64,000 nucleotides of DNA from Oxytricha trifallax (taxonomy: Eukaryota > Ciliophora > Spirotrichea > Sporadotrichida > Oxytrichidae), in the NCBI GenBank assembly GCA_000711775.1, contig ARYC01017309.1, forward strand, positions 1 through 64,000. Reading direction: 5' to 3'. Below are positions 22,045 through 31,919 of the stretch, one piece after another. The notes beneath the pieces are model-generated. The model made no database searches and was not told where the DNA came from. It was given only the letters and a program-made list of their open reading frames with translations. The position numbers and the translations under genes were made by a program. How positions within the stretch are numbered: the stretch's first letter is position 1; each line of letters opens with the position of its first letter.

Positions 22045-23109
22045 ATGAGATATAGAAATTAGCGAAATTTAGGATCTATTTATGATGAGTAATATTTAGA
22101 TTTACTGCTTAAGCTTAGGTATGGTACGAGTATTAATATAGACTAAGTCAAACCAGTACTAAATTATGCAGCTATTGCAAAGCTCTTACACAAGAGTGCC
22201 TCAACTGTTAGGTATCACTGCATGTTAGCTGTTTAGCATTTTAATTCTGGTTGTTGAAAGCATCCTGCAAGAAAATAAAAGTTCTCTCAGGCTCATATTG
22301 ACTTCCTCTGCGACTCTAAGACTTTGAAGTATTGGGCACACTTTCCATTAGACTAGCGAGCTGTGATGTTTCATCGCAGGTTTCCTGACATGCGTATCTC
22401 TCCTTAGACTATAGCCAATATTTATAGAAGAAATGGTATTACTTTCAAGACTGTCAACAGAGTGAAGAGAGTGATTGATTTCACAGTGCCATTTTATAGT
22501 AATAATTTAAACTATATATATGATTAAATGCAGAGAGCTATTACTAATAACATCAAGTTCATACACGCTGATGAAGCTGTATTCACCTTCAACACCTTTA
22601 TTAATAAGTCTTGGTATAAGAAGTATGATAATATAGAAGTCTATGATTAAAAAGTGAAGGTAGTCACCCATGCAATTTTAGCTGGTATAAGTGAAGATTC
22701 AGGTCTAGAGAGTTATGTTATTCACCCTCGCTCTATTAAGCGAGAGTAGAATATAGAGTTCCTACATAAGCTCAGAGAGAAGTATAGTAACCAAGAGATC
22801 ATCCTGTTTGTTGATAACCTCTCAGTTCATAAGACTAAGGAGTCTAAGAAAGCTTATGAAGAGCTAAACATAACTCCTGTATACAACGTTCCTTATAGCC
22901 CTTAATTTAATGGAATTGAATTCTACTGGAGTTAAATCAAGACTCACTACAAGAAGCTGCTGCTGTATCATCTTATGCATGACTTGCCCATCGATACAGT
23001 AGACTTAATTCAAAGCAGCTGTAAGAGAGTGAGCGTAGATAAGACAACAGTCTGTGCGAGAGAGGGAAGAATGAATGTTTATAAATAAGTTTTAGATTTA
23101 AATGAATGA
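22045..23109 (+). pseudogene. TBE 42-kDa-type DDE transposase with in-frame TGA
   Basis: From ATG at 22045 to TGA at 23107-23109 the frame spans 354 codons. Family-level DDE motifs of IS630/Tc1-type transposases are visible: HADEAVFTF, FVDNLSVHKTK and SPQFNGIEFYWSQIK. TBE transposases are thought to act in genome-wide IES removal in Oxytricha. A single in-frame TGA at 22255-22257, after HFNSGC, would truncate this copy near residue 70, so I mark it as a pseudogene unless the TGA is an assembly error. It is convergent with the 22-kDa-type ORF, with 6 bp between stops. Confidence 0.85.
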
Positions 23110-23115
23110 ATAAGT

Positions 23116-23873
23116 TCACATATTAAACTAACCCATAAAGGGGTTTGGCTTCTCTTTCTTCTCCTCTTCTTATGGCTTGCTTGGGCCTATGTTCATTTCA
23201 TCTGGTTTTTAGACATCTTTATAAAGCCTCTTGCTCACCTCATAAATTGTCTACGACTTTCTTTCTCTGTGAACCTTTGCATGCTCTTTCATAAGATATA
23301 TGCCAGTGCCAGATTTTCCTACAAAGTTATATGTCAAAGCTTACTTGAAAGATAAGGATGCTTCTTAAGTTCCTCTAGCCAAGCTGAGCTTATTAGAATG
23401 CCTTGCTTTTTCTAGTCTTCAGGAGAGATAGAATATCGTTTCTTATGTGCTTCTTCAATTATTTCTCTGAGATACTCCTCTTTTATTGTACCAAGAACAC
23501 CAAAGAAAAAGTTCCTCTCTGGTAGTTTATTAGAGAGTTGTTTCTTGGTAGGAAGGTAAACTACCACTTCCTCATCTTACATGGCATCCTCATAAAGATT
23601 AGTGACTGAAATCTCAGGGTAGTTGGGAATTTCTATTAGTTTAATCTCTTTATTTTTAAAAGCTTTCTTCTCCTCACAAAGTATTGCTTTCAAGAATGAA
23701 ATTTTGGTACCTTCCATCGTTGGAAGGAATAAACCAACTGTATAATATGTTAATAGTCATCTATTTATCTTACCATGTAAAGTTAGGTATCGATAGAGAT
23801 CTTCTTTACTTCTGAATCTTGAGATCATTTCTTGAGCCTCGACTCTTTTCATTTGATCATTGAGTGATTCCAT
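23116..23873 (-). CDS. TBE 22-kDa-type ORF
   Basis: Start MESLNDQMKRVEAQEMISRF at 23873. A 36-nt intron (23738-23773, GTAAGA...ACAG) joins YLTLH to VGLFLPTMEG. The frame then runs through NLYEDAMQDEEVVVYLP and WLEELKKHPYLS. A TGA at 23336-23334 would end the protein. A 26-nt GTAAG...TTGTAG segment (23319-23344) removes it in frame and gives KSGTGIYLMKEHAKVHRER to a final TGA at 23118-23116. The function of this TBE protein is not known. Position and opposite orientation match the standard TBE layout. Confidence 0.7.
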
Positions 23874-23966
23874 CTTTGTTCCTCTTCCTATTAATGAATT
23901 TCAAATTATAACTTATAGACTTCTGGATCCTATTGTTTAAAATCTTACTATTAAATATGGGCATCT

Positions 23967-24240
23967 TATAGGAGGTCAACCCTGCAAAGATACGTGGAGA
24001 AAGTTTGCAGAAGCTGTAACAAACCTCAGAGATTGAGCTCCATTTTTATCAATTTAGTTCCATTAAATTAGTACTAAATTTTTCTAAATTTAATTAGTAC
24101 TGGTACTTAATTAGTTTAATTTTAATTGGTACCAATTTTATAGTACAAAAACTTAATTAGTACCTAGTTTTAAACTAATGAGGTTTTAATGGAAAAGTTC
24201 CAAAATGGTTCTTAACCTAATTGGTACCAGTACCAACCTG
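23967..24240. repeat. 280-bp repeat with palindromic core, copy 1
   Basis: An inverted copy is at 43395-43680. Both contain CTTATAGGAGGT, GAGAAAGTTT and a core of about 136 bp bounded by TTCCATTAAA and TTTAATGGAA (24059-24194 here) with GTAC-containing sub-palindromes. No coding capacity; probably a small foldback/MITE plus shared flank. Confidence 0.6.
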
Positions 24241-24412
24241 AATTTATTCTCAGTTGGTACCAAAATTATAAATACTAAGCATAAAATTAGAAAATTTATA
24301 GTTATAAATTAAGTATAAATATGATGTCTAACACCTAAGAATCAACCATTGTTGTTGCAGTCCCAGCTCCTATACAAAGTTAGTATAGCCAGTGAGGTTT
24401 TTACTTATTAAT

Positions 24413-27060
24413 ATTAATAAAATACATTAAAAAAGGGAAAAATAAAACATTATAAATCCAAATTTAAAAGAAGTGTTAGGTAACTGTCATTAATTACAAA
24501 AACAGATAAATAAATTTACTTATAAGGATGATCAAGTTTAATCTCTTAAAGTTTACAAATTACACATTGACTTAGATAAATAATTTATTATTTAGTATTA
24601 TCTAACGATATTGTTTCTATTTACTAGTTTGTCTGACAGTTTAATTATTTTTAATAAATTATTAGTGTTTAAATTTAGATGTTTGGCACAATATGCAATG
24701 TAGTTCTCCCTGTTTAAATTAGTCACTTGCAAGTGAAAGACTGAAAAATTGCTTTTTAGTGATAGATTTAAGTATTAGACTACTATAGCTCATGATTCTG
24801 AACGTATACAATAATATATTAATTGGGTAAGCGCATCTCATAACGTAACATCAATGGTCATGAATCCTTTCTTGGGACTTTATAGATTCTATTGAGTTTC
24901 GCTTTATTGTTTCGCTGTTGTTGAGCCAGAACTGAATTCATCTTAGTTTTAGTTTAACTTCTTGGTCAAGAATTTAATACTTTTACAAATATGCTCATTT
25001 TGGATAGTATACTGGTTAGTATTGATGATTTAACCGATAATTCCTAATCACCTTGATGTTTTAATTTTTATTTTAAGGTTTTTAACTTTTGGGTTGTCTA
25101 ATGACATTTATTCTTTTACTTGACTATTGCAATTTAATAGCAGCCTTGTGTGATTGTGTGTGCTTTAAATTTCAGATAATTCATGGTTCGATTTTATCCA
25201 TTTAAATTTGTTGTTAAGTATAGAATGGAGTTGTATTATTTAGTTACAGATGTAAATAATCGAACACTTTTATTGAGTTTTTCCAGCCCACTTAACGACT
25301 GGTTTAACATTAATATACCTATCATAGAATATTAATTGAGATAGGGATTTAGTTTGTATAACGTGTTTAATTGCTGCCACTATGACTAATGCCTCAGTAA
25401 CTGTATTAATAATCATGCAATAATTCTTTTAAAGTCTTCCCATTAATTATGCACTTTTAAATAAACTTGGGTTTAATTTGCTACTTACAGGTAAGAAACA
25501 CAAACTGTCTATTAGAGATCATCAATCAGGTGATAATTTAACTTTTATTTATTTAGGTGTTCTGGCGTTTTTTTTAAGGATACAAGATAACTCATTTCTT
25601 CTCTGAAGGAGTTTTTATCTGTGTTTTTAATGTACAAATTGGAATCTTACAGTCTTAGTTGCAATTAAAGTTCATTTTATAATATTTATTCTTCAAATTT
25701 GATAGAGTTAGTTGACGTAAAAGAACATTGCTTAGTTATTCAAATTGTATTATTTGAGTTTATCACTGATCTAAATAATTTTCAATTAGAATTAGACTAT
25801 GGCATCATATTATCAAGTTTAATTATTTAGAAATAACTTCAGAAAATTTCCTTAGTTTAAGCTCAGGCTAAACATAATATCGCAATGAGTCAAGCAGGAG
25901 CGATATATTCCTTGAACATGCATATAATCTCAATTATTTAAATTTTAATTCTAATATTTTTTTATTTAATGGAATTTATTAGTTGGTTCAAGTTAGTTAA
26001 AATTTTGGACAGGGGCGCCCGGTCTTTATTACCAGATTATTCGTTATAACTCAGGTATAGAGTTTTTACAAACTATCTTATAATAGTCGTAATGTTTTAA
26101 TAGCTTCATTTTACATTTTTATATTTGTGTATCTTGACGATATTTTTCTACTGTCATTGTTAGATTTATTTTAAGTTGCAATAATTTCATCCAGGTTTAC
26201 TAATTTTACCCATTTTTTAATTCTTTTCTTATCTTGAACTAAATTTATATGACTTCTGTATGTATTTCATATTATTTGTTCAGTAATGGTGGTTTTAGCT
26301 AAGAAAATTGATTATACCATTTTTCTAATATTTTCTCTCCTGTATTAGTAGTATTTTGGAGTGTGAGTTTATTATTAATATCTCAAAAAAAAACCACAAA
26401 ACAAGAAATGCTTTCTTAATACTGTGATTTGAAGAAATATTTAAATACTTTAGAGTAGAATTCGTGAATGATCAACAGTCTTTATGACAGTCAAATATCC
26501 AGCTTATTTTGATCAGTTTAAAATTTTTATGAAGCTTCTTTAACAAGCATCATTTTAATGGGCGTTGGTATTCTTAATTAAATCTATCTGTAAGTAATGT
26601 TACAGTCTAAGTAAAATAGCGTAAGTTACCAAACCATCTTTTATTATTAGGAAATCATTATATTGTGGATAAAGTAAATTGATTTTTGGCAAGATAGACT
26701 AAGATAAAATCTTAGAATTTGAAGTGCTTTTTTTAAGTTGCTTAATCTAAAGCTTGGCGTAAAAATTGTGGTTGGAGTTTTTCAATTCAATTAGTTGCAG
26801 ATCTAATGCATTTTTAGGTTTAGTTTCATTATTAATTAATTATAATTTAATAAATAGAAACAATCTCGTTAGATAATACTAAATAATAAATTATTTATCT
26901 AAGTCAATGTGTAATTTGTAAACTTTAAGAGATTAAACTTGATCATCCTTATAAGTAAATTTATTTATCTGTTTTTGTAATTAATGACAGTTACCTAACA
27001 CTTCTTTTAAATTTGTATTTATATGTTTTATTTTTCCCTTTTTTAATGTATTTTATTAAT
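24413..27060. mobile_element. 2.65-kb element with 0.21-kb terminal inverted repeats
   Basis: Terminal inverted repeats span 24413-24623 and 26851-27060 (ATTAATAAAATACATTAAAA outward) with only scattered mismatches. AAT flanks both ends but the termini are so AT-rich that the target duplication is uncertain. I see no ORF with recognisable domains in the 2.2-kb interior, so it appears non-autonomous. It is inserted in the TBE between its convergent pair and the zinc-finger/kinase ORF. Confidence 0.8.
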
Positions 27061-27930
27061 AATAGAAATTTAAATTTGAATTTAAACATGGCGGCTAACT
27101 TAAATCGTAAGGCAGTTTCTCTTGGAACAGGTTAATCATTGCTCAACTTTGGCTCCTCCAAGAAACCAGAAGTAATTTATATTGAAAAGGAGGTAGAGCT
27201 AAGAGCTCTAGAGTTTGAAGCTGAGGTCTTTAAAATTTAAGTTTAAAACAAGAAGTAGAGTGCTGAGATGGGAGTTTAAACATAAGTTGAATTGGTTGAG
27301 GAAGATAAGGAACAGCAACCAATAGAAAAAATTAAAACATTTTAATGTGAAGACTGCTAAAATTTCTTCTCAACTGAGTCTAGCTTGAAGAGACACATCA
27401 AAGAGGTACACTCTGGTAGAGCTAAGATCTACTTCAAGCATGATAAAGTAGATGGTAGATATTAATGCACTACCTGCATGAAGTCTTATACTCACTCAGC
27501 TAAAGTAAAGAGACATATGCAAAAGCATCATTTAAGCGAATTCCTGATTAAAGATGAGGAAACTTAAAAGCTTGTACCTGCTAAAAGAAAAAATAACTCT
27601 CTTGATTCACAAAAAGAACAGTAGGAGAGACTTAAGAGATAGAAGCGGTTTGATTCAATGAACCAACCAGCAAATGGTATGTATATAGCATGCTTATGAG
27701 AGAGAGCAATGTATATACCTGCATTAAATGCATTCGACATAAGCAGCTGTATTGAAAACTATTTGAATATTGACGTACCTAACAAGGTAAAACTTATAGT
27801 TGTTGATGAATTCGCTTACAAGGTAAAACCCCAATGCTGTTATTTAAAAGATTTGGGTGACGATAAATATTTATTAAGATAGATAAAATTATTATATTAA
27901 TTTGGTAGCTTTAGTAATTTAGTAGAGGGA

Positions 27931-27980
27931 GTAGTAGTAGTAGTAGTAGTAGTAGTATAGTAGTAGTAGTAGTAGTAGTA

Positions 27981-28040
<60 letters not shown>

Positions 28041-28041
28041 A
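27931..28041. repeat. (TAG)n microsatellite
   Basis: About 35 TAG/AGT units with two TATAG interruptions, inside the nested 1.84-kb element. With TAG as Gln, one frame would encode poly-Gln and another poly-Val, but no gene reading through it is supported. Confidence 0.9.
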
Positions 28042-28153
28042 GGCTATTCTACTAAAGCAACCAAAATGACGAATTGCTGAATTTAATTATTATAAACTGC
28101 TACCCCTCTATAATATTACTTAAGAATCTCTAAGAACGCCACGAATCCAACAT

Positions 28154-28979
28154 ATGAACCTACTGCTCCTTAATACTAACGCCCCGCTCAGCCAGCAAGA
28201 CGACCCATAGTTGTTGGAGGACCCATCAGAGGATCTACTGCTCGATAATCTTGAGTTCGACGATCCCCTGCTCACCAAGACATCTTTCCAACAGCGCCTT
28301 GGCAATCTCCTGAGCAACATATAGACAGCGAATAGAAGCCGGGGAGCACTCTGACGAGTGGTTAGCAGTATTCTTGGCTCGCGCTCCACGCTCTCTTATT
28401 CGACATTAGTGGACGAGACCTTGAATGGGGATTGTAGTTTTGAGAAGGAAGATGGAGGGCGCCATATTGGAGGGTCTCACGATGATTCGACACATTACCA
28501 AACCATGGGAAATATCTTGGATCCCACCTCGGATGTCTCAGCACCTCTATTAAGGTAAGATTCGAGCCTTAGTTGCTAACACCATATGTAGGGAAGGAGC
28601 ACAACGTAACCTATTACCTAAGATAAGCGACCAGAGGGCAAGTCCCAGCAATTATCTCAAGAACGCCTGCTGTCCAGATACCGTTGGCTCAGCCACCAAG
28701 CCAGTTGGCATCCTGAATACTCATGAGTAGCCAAAGGCACAAAACTCCCTTGCAAAAGCACGAAGCTCTAGTGCATTGCGCCTTAGTGAAATTCATACTA
28801 CTCTAGTGCTAAAGTGTATCAGAGTAAACCCTTCTAAATCAGGATTCTTGGCACCCTAGCCTATGGCAGTCAAACTGGCCTGTTTGGGGGCAGCACTCTA
28901 CATGCCTTGGCTTAAGGTCGCATACATTAGGGCACTCACTGCATGGAGCCGACTTATGAGGACTCTGAGGGTCGAGTGA
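28154..28979 (+). CDS. unrecognised gene in nested element, with intron and TGA
   Basis: From ATG at 28154 (MNLLLLNTNAPLSQQDDPQL) the frame is open to an in-frame TGA at 28352-28354. It continues as RVVSSILGSRSTLSYSTL to 28554. A 37-nt intron (28555-28591) then joins SDVSAPLLR to EGAQRNLLPKISDQR. The frame ends at TGA 28977-28979 after RLMRTLRVE. Sequence is near 50% GC with Ser/Leu/Ala-rich, unremarkable composition, about 260 residues in all. No domain recognised. The in-frame TGA means either two ORFs, a nonsense mutation or an unrecognised intron. Other frames are partly open upstream, so the start is uncertain. Confidence 0.45.
28555..28591 (+). other. 37-nt intron with branch-like TGCTAAC
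   Basis: It starts GTAAGA, ends ATATGTAG and contains TTGCTAAC 14 nt before the end. Its removal switches the frame from one with a TGA at codon 56 downstream to one open for a further 128 codons. Confidence 0.6.
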
Positions 28980-29275
28980 TTTTGAATAATCCAACTACCT
29001 GGCGTCATCAGCAAAAGTATTCCTCGGATAATCTTAGTATGGTAAACAGCTGCCTGTTCAGTTATTTGTAACTCGCTAGCTCAGGCTGAGCTCTCTCGAT
29101 CGAGGTACAATACGACTATGATGGCTTGTTAAAAAAATCGAATTCGCCTGCAACAAGCTCTCTGTAAAATTCAACAATTTGAAAAACCCCAATTAAAGTT
29201 CTCCGAAGCTAGACATTCTGAGTGCCTCCCACTAACTAAGATCCAATTAAGAATAATGAGACTGCAGAAAACATT

Positions 29276-29578
29276 ATGAGCCGAGCTGCTGATAGAGACA
29301 AGAGACCCCTGTCAATAAGCAAGGAAAGGCAGAGAAGAGATAGCGTCATGAAGAGATTCAAGAAGGACCTGGCCATGCTGATGCAGAGCGCCCCCCACCT
29401 CCCCCCTCAGTTCCTGCAGAGATTCAAGCCCGCCCTTACCAAGGACACCGTGGATTCGTTGATGAAGGAAGCATTGAAATTCAGACCTAAGAATGGAGAA
29501 TGCGAAGAGATCAAGAACCTGGACCGCGAGAGGCAGGAGCAGCTCAAGACCTTGAGAGAGAGATTGGCAAATTTGTGA
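29276..29578 (+). CDS. 100-aa basic helical ORF in nested element
   Basis: ATG at 29276 begins MSRAADRDKRPLSISKERQR; TGA ends the frame at 29576-29578. The protein is highly charged, with a helical MKRFKKDLAMLMQSAPHLPP middle and a coiled-coil-like end (LDRERQEQLKTLRERLANL). Codon use is GC-rich, without any TAA or TAG codon, unlike the AT-rich host genes. No family recognised. It could be the last exon of the gene before it or a separate small gene of the nested element. Confidence 0.55.
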   Translation: MSRAADRDKRPLSISKERQRRDSVMKRFKKDLAMLMQSAPHLPPQFLQRFKPALTKDTVDSLMKEALKFRPKNGECEEIKNLDRERQEQLKTLRERLANL

Positions 29579-30521
29579 AGTAATTATGTGATATTAAGTT
29601 TCAAGTATTTCTATTTTGATTAATTTCTATCGTCTACAAAAAATTGTAAATAACAGCATTGGGGTTTTATATCCATTCAAGTATCTCATTAAGAACGAGC
29701 AATATTAAAATGAGTTTACAAATGAATACATAGGACTGAGAGATGCTTTGAAAAGATAATGAAAGAACTTAGCTAAGCTTGACGGAGTTATACTTGGTCA
29801 TGGTATTACTTTGAGACTCAAGAAATTTGAAATGACTATAAGAGAGAGTATCTCTACCATAATAGATATCCTTATAATTTGAATTAGATACTCACAGATA
29901 TGACTAAGGGTGTGAAAGAGCTCCATGATCTAGGGTAAGTTCATAGAGATTTGAAGCCAGAAAATGTAATGCTAAATCTCTGCCCTTTAGAAGTAGTAGT
30001 CATAGATTTCAACAGAGCAATAAGACAAGAGATAGTGACTTTAGCTAAGGTTTTAGGCACTCCAGGATACTTCCCTATAAGAGAGAAATGGACAAATGGC
30101 TCTGTATAATGGGATGTTTGGGCGGTAGCTGCAATTATCTTAGAGTGCGATATGGAAAGTATGTCATACTTTGGAACAAAACATGAGAAATAATCAATAA
30201 GTTTGGCTGCTAAACATATTAAGCAAGATGAAATATGCAATGAAATTAAGAAGATAGTTGAGATGGTCATCGTAAAAGCTCCAGCATATCCAAGATAATC
30301 ATTAGATGATATACTAGAACAACTACAGACTGCTAAATTCAAGAGGTATCACAAAGATAAGCAGATAAAATTTGTTTGAATTAAGTACAGTAATACTCAT
30401 TAAATTTTCATTAAATTCATAAAAAACCTGCGTTTTCTCCACTAACCCCAATATGACCCCAACTATACCCTACAAATCAAAGCACTTATAAACCTCACTA
30501 AGGGGTTTTGGGGTTTTGAAT

Positions 30522-31919
30522 GTTTCTCAAATTTTCTTATGGTTGTTAATTACGTATATGCAATTTATTAGGAGAGCTTCGGCTATTTTTAATTAAATTG
30601 CTTCGGATTTAGTTTGCTAAATTACTTTAACTTTGATTGTATAAATTATTACCCACATCCATATTTGATGCATTAAAATAAATTGAAATTTTATATGAAT
30701 CTAAGAATTCATTAATTTTTGTCTGTATTTTTTAAAATAAAGATAAAATCAAAATGCAAAGAAGAAGTTGTTCAAATTTTCGGTTGTCCCTTGTAGATTA
30801 GTAATTATTATTCGCTTCTCATTTACTTAAAATTGAGAAAAACGATCTAAATTATTAAGCATTGATTTTGGCTCGTTAAAGTCAGGGACAGTTAAATACA
30901 AAAAATTTATAAATACTTAATAAGTGTTTTATTAGAGAATTTATTTTTTTCCAAAAATTATTCATAATTATTTGCAAAATTTGATAAAGAGTAAAAATAG
31001 TTATTATTAAACATATATTGCAGCAAATAGACAATTCTATTAAAGTTTTTTATTAAAATAAATTAATAAAGCGAAAAATATAAAGTTTTATAGCAATCTT
31101 ATCAAGGAAATATCATTAAATTTTAAGCATATTTTCATTACTTAACATAAGTAACTTTTTCAAAAGATAAAAGATTTTGATATCTTAATCTAAATTTCTA
31201 TTAGAATGTAAGTATAAAAAAGACCATATAATATTAGTCTAGGAAATTTTAATAGAAATTCTCCAATATTTTAAATATTGGGGAGATTTTTTCATGCTCC
31301 AAAGAAATTAATTTCCTGCCTCATACATTAAAATATAAATATTTACAAATTTATCAAAATCTTATTCATCAGATATGATCTAACTATTTATAATTTAGCT
31401 TGACACAGATTTCTTATTTTTAATGAAAATCTCTTTATTTTTTTATTTAAAACGATTACCTTTCATTGCTTTTAATCTAAAATTTGAAAAAAAATAAATA
31501 TAAACCTTAAAAATTATAGATTATAAATAATTATTTAATATATGGTTTTTGGTAATTGGAATTGGAATTTATATGTTTCTAATATTTATATCCAAATAAT
31601 ATAAATCTGAATGTTGGGGGCAGGAAACTATTAAAGGGGGCGGGAAATTACACGAGGGCAGGAAATTTCCCTCAAAATATTATACAAAGTTGAAAATATT
31701 ACAGAGTAAAAATTATGAAGAAAAAAGATTAACTAATCAAGTAATGAATTAATAAGATATTAATAATCAAGACTAAGCAAAAAATCATAGATAATATTTA
31801 AATTAACAAAAAGTAAAGATTAAGCAAAAATATTAGAGACTACTAAATTAGAGATATAAATATCTTTAATATATAATTTACTATAGCGCAATCTTTAATT
31901 TTTTTATAATTATTACACG
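30522..31919. other. AT-rich intergenic DNA with a G-rich MITE fragment
   Basis: Between the TBE and the kinase gene end. At 31612-31672 are three spaced GGG..AGGAAA/GGGCGGGAAATT motifs, similar to the ends of the G-rich MITE family, suggesting a solo or degraded copy. Nothing else was recognised. Confidence 0.4.

Larger units (their letters stand above)
27826..29667. mobile_element. 1.84-kb TA-flanked element with C4-containing TIRs
   Basis: Perfect 21-bp terminal inverted repeats begin AAACCCCAATGCTG (27826-27846 and 29647-29667). TA flanks both sides (27824-27825, 29668-29669). Removing the element plus one TA restores AAG-GTA-TAT-CC, reading KVYP as in the other TBE copy. The interior is far richer in GC than its surroundings and carries open frames, a 37-nt intron and a TAG repeat tract. 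No transposase motif was recognised. The family is not known to me. Confidence 0.85.
27088..30379 (+). pseudogene. TBE zinc-finger/kinase ORF split by nested element
   Basis: ATG at 27088 (MAANLNRKAVSLGTG). Two C2H2-type fingers follow: CEDCQNFFSTESSLKRHIKEVH and CTTCMKSYTHSAKVKRHMQKHH. The frame reaches EFAYKV at 27825 and resumes with YPFKYLIKNEQYQ at 29670. Kinase-like motifs follow: ELHDLGQVHRDLKPENV, VIDFNRA, VLGTPGYFP and QWDVWAVAAIIL. Stop TGA is at 30377-30379. Decay: in-frame TGA at 27697-27699 and 29760-29762, and a one-base shift at the GAGAGAG run near 29842. The copy at 1-1105 has KVYPFKYL uninterrupted, proving the insertion. Confidence 0.85.
21943..30518 (+). mobile_element. 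complete but decayed TBE with nested insertions
   Basis: The left end is CAAAACCCCAAAACCCC at 21943 and the right end is GGGGTTTTGGGGTTTTG at 30518. Both lie in inverted repeats of about 78 bp that share the TTTATAAGTGCTTTGATT/complement segment. AAT flanks both ends (21940-21942 and 30519-30521), a 3-bp target duplication. Contents: DDE transposase (plus), 22-kDa-type ORF (minus, convergent) and zinc-finger/kinase ORF (plus). The element is 8.6 kb rather than about 4 kb because a 2.65-kb element and a 1.84-kb element are inserted in it. It sits about 50 bp upstream of the first ATG of the Ser/Asn-rich gene. Confidence 0.93.

Noticed and set aside
27931-28041. TAG repeat as poly-Gln coding exon
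   Set aside because: A pure trinucleotide tract with no supported frame joining the flanking ORFs; treated as a microsatellite.
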